From JAJYSO01 sp964451785 (lineage in GTDB: Bacteria > Bacteroidota > Bacteroidia > Flavobacteriales > Flavobacteriaceae): a stretch of DNA of 43,342 nucleotides. Each line of letters opens with the position of its first letter. Positions within the stretch are counted from its first letter, which is position 1. Position numbers and translations under genes: made by a program. Below the pieces are notes generated by a model, which was given only the letters and a program-made list of their open reading frames with translations, searched no databases and was not told the DNA's origin. The DNA is taken from assembly GCA_964451785.1 (NCBI GenBank), contig CAYVJG010000025.1:1-43342 (forward strand). The letters are read 5' to 3'. This document shows, one piece after another, positions 1 through 8,302 of the stretch.

Positions 1-54
1 CCAGTGACCCTCTGATTAACAGTCAGATGCTCTAACCAACTGAGCTACTGAGGA
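1..54 (-). tRNA. tRNA-Asn (GTT), 3' part missing
   Basis: On the minus strand the sequence begins with an acceptor strand TCCTCAG, then TA, the D-arm GCTC...GAGC, and an anticodon arm with loop CTGTTAATC, giving anticodon GTT (Asn). The gene runs off the left edge, so the T arm and acceptor 3' strand are not visible. The body matches the usual bacterial tRNA-Asn layout. Confidence 0.93.
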
Positions 55-313
55 AGGTCACAACAACTATTTCGTTGTTGCGGTTGCAAATATAAGCCCT
101 TTTTTGAATTCACAAAACATTTTTTTTGAAAAAATACACTTATTTTTAAATTGTAATTTTAAGTAGTTGATTTATAATGTAAAACGTATTAAATTTTTTT
201 TCTGTTTGGCTAGATTTTTTGTGGACTGACAATTTATCAGTTTGTTAAAGTGAAATTCAATTGGCTAGCTTTTTGCTATCTTGCCCGTATAACAGCCCAA
301 AACGAAAAAAACT

Positions 314-1000
314 ATGATGAGCTATTATGTATTGATTGGAATAATTATGTTGGTTAGCTGGATGGTGGGCAACAAATTAAAATCAAAATTTAAAACCTAC
401 TCACAATTGCAATTGCAAAATGGAATGAGTGGACGTGAGATTGCTGAAAAAATGCTTGCCGATCACGGCATTACCGATGTACGTGTCATCTCGACTCCCG
501 GTCATTTGACAGACCATTACGATCCGCGTAACAAAACGGTTAACTTGAGTGAAGCGGTTTACAGTCAAACTAATGCGGCAGCAGCGGCAGTGGCAGCACA
601 TGAATGTGGGCATGCCGTACAGCATGCACGTGCCTATAAATGGCTGACAATGCGTAGTAATTTAGTGCCATTTGTCAGTGTAGCATCGCGATTTAGCCAA
701 TGGATTATCCTTGCTGGTATTATTTTGATAGGGATGAACATGTTTGGGATCGGTCAATCTGTGTTATGGGCTGGGATAGCCTTTTTTGCTGCAGGAACGC
801 TGTTTAGCTTTATTACATTGCCGGTAGAATACGACGCCAGTAATCGCGCCCTAGCTTGGCTTAAAAATGACAATATTATTACGCCACAAGAATACGAAGG
901 AGCTGAAGATGCTTTAAAATGGGCGGCACGCACTTATGTAGTGGCGGCGTTGAGTTCCTTAGCCATGTTGTTATACTGGATAGGTATGGCACGCGAATAG
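314..1000 (+). CDS. YugP-type neutral zinc metallopeptidase, membrane bound
   Basis: A 228-residue membrane protein of the zinc_peptidase_2 (YugP) family. The catalytic motif HECGH is at residues 96-100, followed by AVQH. An N-terminal membrane helix covers about residues 4-18, and hydrophobic segments lie near 125-165 and 205-225, so the metal site is probably held near the membrane. The length fits the family, whose substrates are not established. The 260 bases upstream (55-313) are AT-rich; the best promoter candidate there is an imperfect TATCTTG at 277-283. A strong bidirectional hairpin ends the unit, so the gene appears monocistronic. The alternative start one codon in (ATGAGC) cannot be excluded. 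Confidence 0.9.
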   Translation: MMSYYVLIGIIMLVSWMVGNKLKSKFKTYSQLQLQNGMSGREIAEKMLADHGITDVRVISTPGHLTDHYDPRNKTVNLSEAVYSQTNAAAAAVAAHECGHAVQHARAYKWLTMRSNLVPFVSVASRFSQWIILAGIILIGMNMFGIGQSVLWAGIAFFAAGTLFSFITLPVEYDASNRALAWLKNDNIITPQEYEGAEDALKWAARTYVVAALSSLAMLLYWIGMARE

Positions 1001-1024
1001 GTTTTATAAAAGAGATAATCTTTT

Positions 1025-1060
1025 AAAAAGCACTGTTTTTTAACAGTGCTTTTTGTTTGT
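1025..1060 (+). terminator. Rho-independent terminator after zinc peptidase
   Basis: A perfect 13-bp stem (1025-1037 with 1042-1054) and 4-base loop, followed by T-rich sequence. The A-rich left arm means it could also work leftward. Confidence 0.85.
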
Positions 1061-1065
1061 TTAGT

Positions 1066-1073
1066 TAAATTTG
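1066..1073 (+). promoter_or_regulatory. -7 promoter element of gcdH
   Basis: TAAATTTG matches the Bacteroidota consensus TAnnTTTG and lies 24 bases before the ATG at 1098. It overlaps a possible upstream TTG start at 1071, which argues for the ATG as the true start. Confidence 0.6.
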
Positions 1074-1097
1074 TGTCCAATCATACTAAACTTACCT

Positions 1098-2276
1098 ATG
1101 AAAACAGACAACTTTCAATCTCCTGATTATTACAATGTGGATGATTTGTTAACCGATGAACATAAAATGGTGCGTCAAGCCACGCGTGACTGGGTGAAAC
1201 GTGAAGTTTCACCGATTATTGAAGAGGCAGCACAAAAGGCTGAATTTCCTAAAAGTATCATTAAAGGTTTAGCTGGAATAGGCGCTTTTGGACCTTATAT
1301 TCCCGAAGAGTACGGCGGTGCCGGTTTAGATCAAATTTCTTATGGATTGATGATGCAAGAAATCGAGCGCGGCGATAGCGGGGTGCGTTCAACAGCTTCG
1401 GTTCAAGGTTCATTGGTGATGTATCCGATATACGCATTTGGGTCTGAGGAGCAACGTCAAAAGTATTTACCTAAATTGGCGTCAGGTGAATATATGGGCT
1501 GTTTTGGACTGACAGAGCCCGATCACGGATCCAATCCTAGTGGCATGTTGACACATTTTGAAGATAAAGGCGATTATTACTTACTCAATGGCGCCAAGAT
1601 GTGGATTTCTAACGCTCCATTTGCCGATGTGGCTGTAGTTTGGGCTAAAAATGAAGAAGGACGCATTCACGGATTGATTGTAGAACGCGGTATGGAAGGA
1701 TTTTCAACGCCGGAAACGCATAACAAATGGTCATTGCGCGCCTCTGCAACAGGCGAATTGATTTTTAATAATGTCAAAGTGCCTAAAGAAAATCTATTGC
1801 CCGGGAAAGACGGATTGGGTGCGCCTTTAACTTGTCTTGATTCGGCGCGCTACGGCATTGCTTGGGGAGCACTTGGTGCAGCTATGGATTGTTATGACAC
1901 AGCTCTTAATTACGCTAAAGAGCGCATTCAATTTGGAAAGCCAATAGCGAGTTATCAGTTGCAACAAAAAAAACTCGCTGAGATGATTACTGAAATTACT
2001 AAGGCGCAACTACTGTTATGGCGTTTGGGAACGCTTAAAAATGAAGGCCGAGCTACGGGAGCGCAAATTTCTATGGCGAAACGCAACAGTGTTGAAATTG
2101 CTAAAAAAATAGCCAGTGATGCCCGTCAAATGTTGGGCGGAATGGGGATTACAGGTGAATACAGCATTATGCGCCACATGATGAATTTGGAAAGTGTGAT
2201 TACCTATGAGGGTACACATGATATTCACCTCTTGATTACCGGTCACGATATAACCGGAATTTCGGCGTTTAAATAG
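1098..2276 (+). CDS. gcdH: Glutaryl-CoA dehydrogenase-type acyl-CoA dehydrogenase
   Basis: A 392-residue FAD-dependent acyl-CoA dehydrogenase. It aligns end to end, from memory, with glutaryl-CoA dehydrogenases, which oxidise and decarboxylate glutaryl-CoA to crotonyl-CoA in lysine and tryptophan breakdown. Diagnostic stretches are SGVRSTASVQ near residue 97 (the Arg that binds the substrate carboxylate in this family), CFGLTEPDHGSNPSGM, LRASATGE, QMLGGMGITGEY, and the catalytic Glu371 in YEGTHDIH near the C-terminus, almost the same position as Glu370 in the human mature enzyme. The start at 1098 (MKTDNF) is preferred over TTG 1071, which lies inside the promoter. The gene stands alone between two strong terminators. 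Activity on another short dicarboxylic acyl-CoA is possible. Confidence 0.92.
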   Translation: MKTDNFQSPDYYNVDDLLTDEHKMVRQATRDWVKREVSPIIEEAAQKAEFPKSIIKGLAGIGAFGPYIPEEYGGAGLDQISYGLMMQEIERGDSGVRSTASVQGSLVMYPIYAFGSEEQRQKYLPKLASGEYMGCFGLTEPDHGSNPSGMLTHFEDKGDYYLLNGAKMWISNAPFADVAVVWAKNEEGRIHGLIVERGMEGFSTPETHNKWSLRASATGELIFNNVKVPKENLLPGKDGLGAPLTCLDSARYGIAWGALGAAMDCYDTALNYAKERIQFGKPIASYQLQQKKLAEMITEITKAQLLLWRLGTLKNEGRATGAQISMAKRNSVEIAKKIASDARQMLGGMGITGEYSIMRHMMNLESVITYEGTHDIHLLITGHDITGISAFK

Positions 2277-2315
2277 AGGTGCTTACAACCTCAAGATTTA
2301 ACCACTTTAAAACCA

Positions 2316-2352
2316 AAACCGCCCTAAACTTTAAATTTAGGGCGGTTTGTGT
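2316..2352. terminator. Bidirectional terminator between convergent genes
   Basis: A 13-bp stem (2316-2328 with 2336-2348) rich in GC at the core, with A/T-rich arms on both sides. It lies between gcdH (+) and the T9SS-sorted protein gene (-), so it can end both transcripts. Confidence 0.85.
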
Positions 2353-2399
2353 ATATCTGAATTGTGTTTACTACCTCTTATACTATTCGATATAAGCCT

Positions 2400-3329
2400 T
2401 TATTTCTTGATGATTGTTTTACTAATCGTTTGATGATTTGCGGTGATTTGAAGCATATAGAGTCCTGCGGGTAAGTTGATAATATTTAATCTATCACCTT
2501 GTTTAACTAGAGGCACCTCTTCGCCTAGTAAATTGTAGAGATTCAGTGTTATTTTTTCTTGAGGGATAGACGATTCTATATAGACATAATTTTCTGTCGG
2601 ATTGGGATATACTTTGAGATGAACTTTCGGATAGTTGTTGATTAAAGATAAAGTGCTGTCGTATAAAGAGAAGGCAAAGGCATTAATATTTCCTTGACCG
2701 TCAACATCTATAGCATCATTAAAATCTTGCCATTGATTAGGAGCTACGTTGCCTTGTGGATCAATGATAACAGGAGGATTTCCATGAGTAGTGTTTGAAG
2801 CTGCCCACATCCAGATATTAGTTTCATTAGGATTTAAGATGTCAGCGGTTAATTGTGGCGCAACGACTAACCAGTACGTTCCTGGTTCAAATAAAGAATT
2901 ATCCGGCAGTGTTATCTGAAAATCATACTGATATAACCCGGTGTTGAGTAGTTGTTTTTGGATAAATAAACTAGAGTCGTTATAGGCTACAGCTAGTTCC
3001 ATAACAGCTGTATTGGTCAGTAAAGGGTTGCTGTTGGGGAGTCCGTTATCATCTTTATAAATATAGAGTTTGACTCCCGTTAAATCTGTTGAATCTAAGC
3101 TTTTTACACTCCATCCATATGTTTTAATGGTTTTTATGGTGATTGAATCTGTGAGGGCAAAATCGTCAGCTAGGTAAAGGCCACTTCCGGTTTGCGTGTA
3201 AAATCCGGAAATGAAACCTTGTTGATTTTGCGATTTGGGTTGATCGACGATGATTTGTGCTTTAAGATGGCAGGTTAACAGTAATAGCCCTGCAAAAAGT
3301 ATAAACTTTAAGTGATTTGAATAATTCAT
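2400..3329 (-). CDS. Secreted protein with type IX (type A) sorting domain
   Basis: A 309-residue exported protein. Residues 1-25 are a signal peptide ending LKAQ. The middle (about 26-230) is beta-rich with no domain I can name. The last ~75 residues are a typical T9SS type A sorting domain: VYPNPTENYVYI at the start, LYNLLGEEV in the middle, and GLYMLQI...SKTIIKK at the end. Such tails direct export by the type IX system, to which SprA in this window belongs, and are normally cut off with attachment to the surface or release. It lies 12 bases after the barrel protein gene at 3342-4022, so the two are probably co-transcribed. Function unknown. Confidence 0.85.
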   Translation of the reverse strand: MNYSNHLKFILFAGLLLLTCHLKAQIIVDQPKSQNQQGFISGFYTQTGSGLYLADDFALTDSITIKTIKTYGWSVKSLDSTDLTGVKLYIYKDDNGLPNSNPLLTNTAVMELAVAYNDSSLFIQKQLLNTGLYQYDFQITLPDNSLFEPGTYWLVVAPQLTADILNPNETNIWMWAASNTTHGNPPVIIDPQGNVAPNQWQDFNDAIDVDGQGNINAFAFSLYDSTLSLINNYPKVHLKVYPNPTENYVYIESSIPQEKITLNLYNLLGEEVPLVKQGDRLNIINLPAGLYMLQITANHQTISKTIIKK

Positions 3330-3341
3330 GCCGTGTGGTTT

Positions 3342-4022
3342 TTAAAACGTGTAGCTTATGTGGAAGTGTAGTTCTACAATAAAATCATCTTGGTTCGCAT
3401 GGTTGTAAAACACATAGTTTTGGGTGTTGTTTGCTTTGTAATAAAAGACTTCTTTTTTGAAAAACTGATGGCGGTAGCCCATGCCAATACCCAGTTCATA
3501 ATTAAAATGTTGGTTTAAGGCGCGTCTAATTCCCCATTTAGGAATCAACTCAATTTGATTGATCGGTCCCGGGTTTTTAGTAGAGGTAATAGCGAAAAGA
3601 CTTGGACTATAGCTCAGTTTCAGGGCTAAGAAATTGGCACTGTTGTTAGCCGTTATTTTTGATTTATCTTGTCGCTTACTGAAATTGTAATACCATCTAG
3701 GAATAAGGTTTAGTTCAGGAACAATGGCATAATCTTCCTGAAATGAATAATATTCATTCGGTAAACTTACTCCGTTGCCAAAACGGATGTACGCTGCTTC
3801 TAAGCCGACTTCTGTGCGTAGACTTATGGCGGGGGTCAGGCCTAATTCATAGGCATACCAAATCCCAAAACTACCTATTTGGATTTCTGATAGAGCTTGT
3901 TCAGTACGCGCATTCGACTCGTTAGAGGATTGTGCTGTAACAGTAAAACTGAAAAGAAGTAAAGCGGCTAAGAGAAAAAATCTCTTAGCACAGCTTTGAC
4001 TTTTAGAAAAGTGAATTGTCAT
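3342..4022 (-). CDS. Putative outer-membrane beta-barrel protein
   Basis: A 226-residue protein with a signal peptide (hydrophobic core FFLLAALLLFSFTV, cleavage after TAQ). After it come alternating amphipathic strands such as LRTEVGLEAAYIRF, LNLIPRWYYNF, LALKLSYSPSLF and YELGIGMGYRHQF, and a final aromatic strand HFHISYTF ending in Phe, the usual C-terminal signature of outer-membrane barrels. It sits between the remnant at 4037-4192 (15 bases upstream) and the T9SS-sorted gene (12 bases downstream), suggesting an old operon of three exported proteins whose first gene is now lost. No specific family recognised. Confidence 0.7.
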   Translation of the reverse strand: MTIHFSKSQSCAKRFFLLAALLLFSFTVTAQSSNESNARTEQALSEIQIGSFGIWYAYELGLTPAISLRTEVGLEAAYIRFGNGVSLPNEYYSFQEDYAIVPELNLIPRWYYNFSKRQDKSKITANNSANFLALKLSYSPSLFAITSTKNPGPINQIELIPKWGIRRALNQHFNYELGIGMGYRHQFFKKEVFYYKANNTQNYVFYNHANQDDFIVELHFHISYTF

Positions 4023-4036
4023 GAGGTTGAATAGTA

Positions 4037-4192
4037 TTAATTAGCGCCATAAACCATGTTGCTGCCTTTCCAAGTTTCACCAACTCTGGAGACGCCTGAA
4101 ATATTAAGGCGAACCGTTTCAAAATCGGCTAAGTCTCCGGGAGACACTTTGACGCTGGTGTTGTTTAAGATGTCAATTATCTTTTTTTGATT
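4037..4192 (-). pseudogene. C-terminal stub of a lost or frameshifted exported-protein gene
   Basis: Reading leftward, this frame is open for about 51 codons and ends at TAA 4037-4039, 14 bases before the ATG of the barrel gene. The product would contain SVKVSPGDLADFETVRLN and end SRVGETWKGSNMVYGAN. It has no start codon upstream and a much less AT-rich composition than the genes to its right. The change is abrupt near 4175, at the stop of the adjacent 4177-4770 gene. Either the 5' part of a former first gene of the operon was replaced by the inserted lipoprotein pair, or the 4177-4770 gene once read through. A run of seven A at that gene's end would join the two frames if one A were added. 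Confidence 0.55.
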
Positions 4193-4770
4193 TTACTAAT
4201 GTCTAAGATTGTGGTTGACCCTAAGTCTTTTAAATTGAAAATCGGAAGCATTCGTTTTCGGAGTTTTTTACCCAAAAATGTAGCAGAAACAATTTGAATA
4301 TCCCATTTAGCTGAAGTTGAAAATTGTTTTTTAGAAGCGTATAATAACTTGGTGTTATCTTTTATAACTTCTTTTATGAGGGTTATTTTTCCTTCATCTC
4401 CTGGATAAGTGTATTGTAAATTATTGTCATTTATCAAATTAATCTCCCATTTAATATCTTCATAACAACTGATAGAATACAAGCTATCTGTTTGGTTGTT
4501 TCTCAAGTAAATCATAGGAAAGCTATACCCTTCAAATTTTTGATAAATGTTAGTCCAGTTTGTTGTATCAGAAAGCGCATACAATTTAATATTAACTTTA
4601 GTGGTACTTGTAAATGGTTCGTAATACGCGAGGCGTTTTTCTTTGCTGACAGCTTTTTCAGGATTTTTTATTCCATAGTAAGCAAATACGAGAGTTTGGC
4701 ATGAGCAAAAGCAAAATCCCAATATGATCAGTGATATTGGGACTTTAATTGTTGACCAATTTTTTTTCAT
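4177..4770 (-). CDS. Hypothetical lipoprotein
   Basis: About 197 residues from the ATG at 4770, which overlaps the TGA of the upstream gene as ATGA; a start five codons earlier (4785) is also possible. The N-terminus is a lipoprotein signal (KVPISLIILGFCFCSC), with Cys20, Cys22 or Cys24 as the possible lipidated residue. The rest is mixed alpha/beta with no family I recognise. The codons are very AT-rich compared with the genes to the left. It is translationally coupled to the out-of-frame lipoprotein gene upstream, so it may be affected by that gene's reading state. The end lies at the composition junction described for 4037-4192. Confidence 0.65.
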   Translation of the reverse strand: MKKNWSTIKVPISLIILGFCFCSCQTLVFAYYGIKNPEKAVSKEKRLAYYEPFTSTTKVNIKLYALSDTTNWTNIYQKFEGYSFPMIYLRNNQTDSLYSISCYEDIKWEINLINDNNLQYTYPGDEGKITLIKEVIKDNTKLLYASKKQFSTSAKWDIQIVSATFLGKKLRKRMLPIFNLKDLGSTTILDISKIKKR

Positions 4771-5367
4771 GATTCTATTTTGCATCGAACAATAACGTAG
4801 CCGTTAGGATATTCTTTTGAAATATGGGTTACATAGTCATCAGGTATAATGGTTATATTTTTGTAACCTAAATCATTGGCTAGCTTTTTAGGAAAGGTAA
4901 AAGCGCCATCATCTTTAGAAAAAAATATTCTGCCCTCATATGCTCCTACGTCCTCTGTAAAACTTAGTTCTATAGAATTACTATTTAATAGTTTAACAGA
5001 AACATTTTTTTCTTTTTGTTTTCCAACCTTAATGTTACAGATTCCAAAACCCCTACTGCAAGGTTCTATCAGTTTACGTCCTGATTTTTTTCTTTTCTCA
5101 TTTTGTTTCTTAGTCCATTTTTTTCCCCGGTGTAACTTTGCGCTAATAAGTGTAAGCCCATCTCCAAAAGTAGTTACGATGTCATTGGACTCCTGTTTAA
5201 TAAGGCTCTCTGAATTATCCAAGGATGTGTTATATGAAGTTGGATCTAAGGAACTGTTTTCACAGCTTAAAAACGTGGTGCATCCCACTAATGCAACAAT
5301 AACAGCTAAACGATTGAGATTTAAATTAAATGGTTGTTGGTTGTTGGTTGTTGGTTGTTGGTTTCAT
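4767..5367 (-). CDS. Lipoprotein gene with 5' heptamer tract, out of frame as sequenced
   Basis: The promoter-proximal ATG (5367) opens MKPTTNNQQ but reaches a stop after 13 codons. One frame over, the sequence encodes a lipoprotein signal (LNLNRLAVIVALVGC, lipobox LVGC) and an open frame to 4767. Only a GTG at 5288 could start that frame, and it falls at the end of the hydrophobic core, which would destroy the signal peptide. The ATG and signal peptide are separated by four copies of a 7-bp unit. With three or six copies the frames join, giving for three copies a 197-residue lipoprotein. The mature part has a very basic stretch (KKWTKKQNEKRKKSGRK) and no known family. This is the pattern of slipped-strand phase variation, currently OFF; a fixed pseudogene is the alternative. 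Confidence 0.6.
5332..5361 (-). repeat. Heptanucleotide tandem repeat (AACAACC)x4 in a 5' coding region
   Basis: Four perfect copies of GGTTGTT on the plus strand (5332-5359) plus two further bases (GG); AACAACC on the coding strand. A 7-base unit shifts the frame by one each time a copy is gained or lost. It lies 3-10 codons after the ATG at 5367. Confidence 0.9.
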
Positions 5368-5383
5368 AATTTTATTTAGAATG

Positions 5384-5391
5384 CAAATATA
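5384..5391 (-). promoter_or_regulatory. -7 promoter element of the lipoprotein gene
   Basis: TATATTTG on the minus strand is a perfect TAnnTTTG, 16 bases before the ATG at 5367. Its place supports that ATG, rather than the GTG at 5288, as the real start. Confidence 0.65.
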
Positions 5392-5525
5392 CAAAATAAT
5401 TTAAAATAAAATTATGTAAACATTAACAAAAAATTATATGAAAAGAAGATAAAACGGGATAGTTTGTTGATTTATAGTAATGAAGTGGTTTAAACTATTA
5501 CAAACTTAGGTTGTTTCCTCTAATC

Positions 5526-6323
5526 CTATTTTGCCAAGGTAAAATTACTAATGGCAATTTGAGCATTATTCACGTATTGAGTTGAAGGATTGATGAAGAA
5601 ATATTTAACTCTATTGGGGTTAAACATCTCGCTGTCGAGTACTTTGTGTTGGTCCAAATATACTTTCATATGAGTACCGTCAACCTCTATGGCTACATGC
5701 ATGATTGCATTGGCATAGTTTTTTATAAAATCGGCATCATAGGTATTATACGAATCGTTATCTTCACTTATATTACTGATTTCACGATTGTGATACAGAA
5801 TTTGCGTTTTGGCCGTCACATTGTCTTCATATCCGCTGACACTGTTGTCATAGGAAAATCCAAAAGTCAAGGAATTCAAATCTCTTAACTCGTTACTACG
5901 AGTAATCACATCAAACTCGATAGAAAAATTTTCAGGCATGGTCAAAAGCGTATCTAGCTTATAAGTGGTAAAGGCGTTTAAGAGTAACCATTTTCCTTGT
6001 ACACCAGGAAAAGTAACCACAGAACCGGTTCCTCCGGATTTCCAATATCTAGGCATTTGTCCTATTGGATCATTTTGAATGTTATCGGTAAACACCACTG
6101 TATTTCCAGGTGTAAAATCATATTCACTTACCGCAGCTCGTCGGGCTCGAGGTTTTTTATCAGTATTATCGGTATTTTTATTTCCGTTTAAGACATCATC
6201 AACTTTATTTTCAATTTTGTCTTCTACCTTGTTTTTTAATTTTTTAAATATTTGTGCGTGAACCGAAGTGCCAACAAGGGCTATTATAGCTACAATTATT
6301 AAAAGGCGGATGTTTTTTTTCAT
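5526..6323 (-). CDS. Exported protein resembling the N-terminal part of OmpA family proteins
   Basis: 265 residues from MKKNIRLL (6323); a start seven codons earlier (6344) is possible. The signal peptide ends SVHA/Q. It is followed by a charged helix (FKKLKNKVEDKIENKVDDVL) and then a beta-sandwich-like region from about residue 65 (SEYDFTPGNTVVFTDNI, WLLLNAFTTYKLDTLL, FSIEFDVIT, MHVAIEVDGTHMKVYLD). This arrangement, a KVEDK helix then YDFxPGxxxxFxD, is what I recall from Bacteroidota OmpA family proteins, but the peptidoglycan-binding OmpA domain is absent. It may act as a stand-alone lectin-like periplasmic or surface protein. A promoter CAAAATTA (minus TAATTTTG) lies at 6403-6410. Confidence 0.65.
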   Translation of the reverse strand: MKKNIRLLIIVAIIALVGTSVHAQIFKKLKNKVEDKIENKVDDVLNGNKNTDNTDKKPRARRAAVSEYDFTPGNTVVFTDNIQNDPIGQMPRYWKSGGTGSVVTFPGVQGKWLLLNAFTTYKLDTLLTMPENFSIEFDVITRSNELRDLNSLTFGFSYDNSVSGYEDNVTAKTQILYHNREISNISEDNDSYNTYDADFIKNYANAIMHVAIEVDGTHMKVYLDQHKVLDSEMFNPNRVKYFFINPSTQYVNNAQIAISNFTLAK

Positions 6324-6402
6324 GGTTAGTGCTTTATATTTCAATTTTATTTGGCAGCTGTTAAAAACTGTAAAATATCAATAGATTATTATAATATAAA
6401 TG

Positions 6403-6410
6403 CAAAATTA
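6403..6410 (-). promoter_or_regulatory. -7 promoter element of the 5526-6323 gene
   Basis: TAATTTTG on the minus strand fits TAnnTTTG. It would give a leader of about 70 bases. Confidence 0.5.
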
Positions 6411-6448
6411 GTAAAAGGTAAAAACTATTGCAAAGTATCAAATAAAAA

Positions 6449-8302
6449 TCATTCAAATTCAATAGCGGCGTCTTCTTGTTTAGTATTGACTTTTTTACCG
6501 ATATAAACAAGTTTGTTGCCCTCTCCTTCTATCTCAATATTTTGGCTGTTAGAAGGGATAATTTCTAATTCACCAGCTTGGTCTTTAACAAAAAGGGGGA
6601 TAATGTCAGGGTCTGTTTTATAAATCTCAATCATTCCTGCATAATGATCTTGTGATTTTATATTAATTTCATGAATTTCAGGATGCTTACGGGCTACTTC
6701 TGTAAGCTTTACAAAATCATCGGTATGAGAAAACAAACCTTCTTTGGGATTATTTTCAGGGTTAGAAATTTCATCAGGAGAAACTAATCTATAAGTGCCA
6801 CGTTCTCCAAAGAGTTTTTTAAATTTTGCAATTGCGGCTTTATTAATCTCGTCATTTGCTGTTAAGGCCATCACAAAACCCACATCACTCATTTCAAGTC
6901 TGTCTTCTAATTCATTAGAGTATATACTCGCTTCAAGTGCTTCTAGACCTTGTTGCTTTGCTTTTAAAATATTATTTCTGTTTGTATCAATAAGGATAAC
7001 ATGTCGATTATTTTGTTTGAGGTATGCGCTTAATAACCTTGAAATGGGTGAGGCGCCAACAATCAAAATCCCTTCAGCACGCTCTAAAAATACGCCTAAT
7101 AATTTTGCTACCCACCGCGCTGTTGTGGCGTTTAAAAGCACAGTGCCTAAAACCACCATAAATACTAAAGGGGTGACAAACTCTGCCCCCTTAACCCCCA
7201 TTTGTGATAGTTTAATACCAAATAGTGAAGATACCCCGGCCGCAACAATACCACGTGGCCCAACCCAGCTGATAAATATTTTTTCTTTTAGCTTTAAAGG
7301 CGAATTCAAACTGCTTAAGAAAACACCAATCGGTCTTACGACAAAAACAAGAATGACAAATAACAAGAGGGCTTTCCAGTTATAAACCAACAATAAATCT
7401 TGAATATCCATATTGGCAGCTAAAATGATGAATAACATGGAGACGAGTAACACGCTCAAATCTTCTTTGAAACGGTGCATTTCTTCAAAATTAGGTAAAT
7501 TCATATTACCGATAACCATCCCCATAATCACTACGGCTAGGAGTCCACTTTCTGTAGCGAGTTCATCAGAAAGTACAAAAACCGTTAAGACCACAGCTAG
7601 CGTAAAGATGTTAGTTAAAAACTTAGGAACTAGGCTGTTGCGTGTGCAAAAAGCGAGAAAATGTGCAAATGAAAACCCTAATACAACACCAAAGAATATG
7701 ATTTTCCCCAGTGAAAAAATAGCTTCAGCTGTAAATCCATCTGAACTCTTAGAACTGATAAATCCGAACACTAATACTGCAGCTACCGCACCAATGGGGT
7801 CAATCAAAATACCCTCCCAACGCAAAATAGCCGAAATATCTTTCTTTAATGGGATGTGCCTTAAAATAGGACGAATTACTGTTGGACCGGTAACCATTAC
7901 TAAAGAGGCAAATAAAAATGAAACGCCCCAAGAGAGATTAAATATATAATGGACGGCAATACCTGAACACACAAATGTAATGGTGGTGGCAAGTGTGATT
8001 AATTTTATGACCACTGAACCTATATTTAAAACCTCTGCCTTGCGCAAGGTCATTCCGCCTTCAAAAAGGATAATGCTTACCGCTAATGAAACAAAGTAAA
8101 ACATATCTTTTCCCGGAAAGAGTCCTTTTTCGCCATTCCACATTGGCTCTATAAACTTTTGACCGTCTGCAGTAAATAATGTTGAAAAGGGACCTACGGC
8201 TAATCCTATTAATAATAAAGGTAATATGGCAGGTATTTTTAGTCTATTAGCTACCCATTGTGCTAAAACACCAAAAATTATTAATCCGGCTAATTCTATC
8301 AT
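6449..8302 (-). CDS. CPA-type cation:proton antiporter with TrkA-N domain
   Basis: A 617-residue inner-membrane protein. Residues 1-405 carry about 12 hydrophobic segments with antiporter motifs: ILFEGGMTL (79-86), VTGPTVIRPIL (137-147), EGILIDPIGAV with the DP pair near 168, LSDELATESGLLAVVIMG (244-261) and SWVGPRGIVAAGVSSLF (345-361). This resembles NhaP/CPA1 exchangers that swap Na+ or K+ for protons. Residues 410-530 are a Rossmann-like TrkA-N/RCK domain (GILIVGASPISRLL, HVILIDTNRNN), suggesting nucleotide or ligand gating. A TrkA-C-like tail follows. It is divergent from tspO across about 300 bases. The ion actually carried cannot be read from the sequence. Confidence 0.88.
   Translation of the reverse strand: MIELAGLIIFGVLAQWVANRLKIPAILPLLLIGLAVGPFSTLFTADGQKFIEPMWNGEKGLFPGKDMFYFVSLAVSIILFEGGMTLRKAEVLNIGSVVIKLITLATTITFVCSGIAVHYIFNLSWGVSFLFASLVMVTGPTVIRPILRHIPLKKDISAILRWEGILIDPIGAVAAVLVFGFISSKSSDGFTAEAIFSLGKIIFFGVVLGFSFAHFLAFCTRNSLVPKFLTNIFTLAVVLTVFVLSDELATESGLLAVVIMGMVIGNMNLPNFEEMHRFKEDLSVLLVSMLFIILAANMDIQDLLLVYNWKALLLFVILVFVVRPIGVFLSSLNSPLKLKEKIFISWVGPRGIVAAGVSSLFGIKLSQMGVKGAEFVTPLVFMVVLGTVLLNATTARWVAKLLGVFLERAEGILIVGASPISRLLSAYLKQNNRHVILIDTNRNNILKAKQQGLEALEASIYSNELEDRLEMSDVGFVMALTANDEINKAAIAKFKKLFGERGTYRLVSPDEISNPENNPKEGLFSHTDDFVKLTEVARKHPEIHEINIKSQDHYAGMIEIYKTDPDIIPLFVKDQAGELEIIPSNSQNIEIEGEGNKLVYIGKKVNTKQEDAAIEFE

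Noticed and set aside
5332..5361. CRISPR array
   Set aside because: The unit is 7 bp with no spacers, and no cas gene is present. No CRISPR array was seen anywhere in the window.
6795..7949. Long plus-strand open frames (196 and 178 codons) opposite the antiporter gene
   Set aside because: They are antisense to a well-supported membrane protein, have no promoter or signal, and their Ser/Thr/Lys-rich composition is that expected from reading hydrophobic codons backwards.
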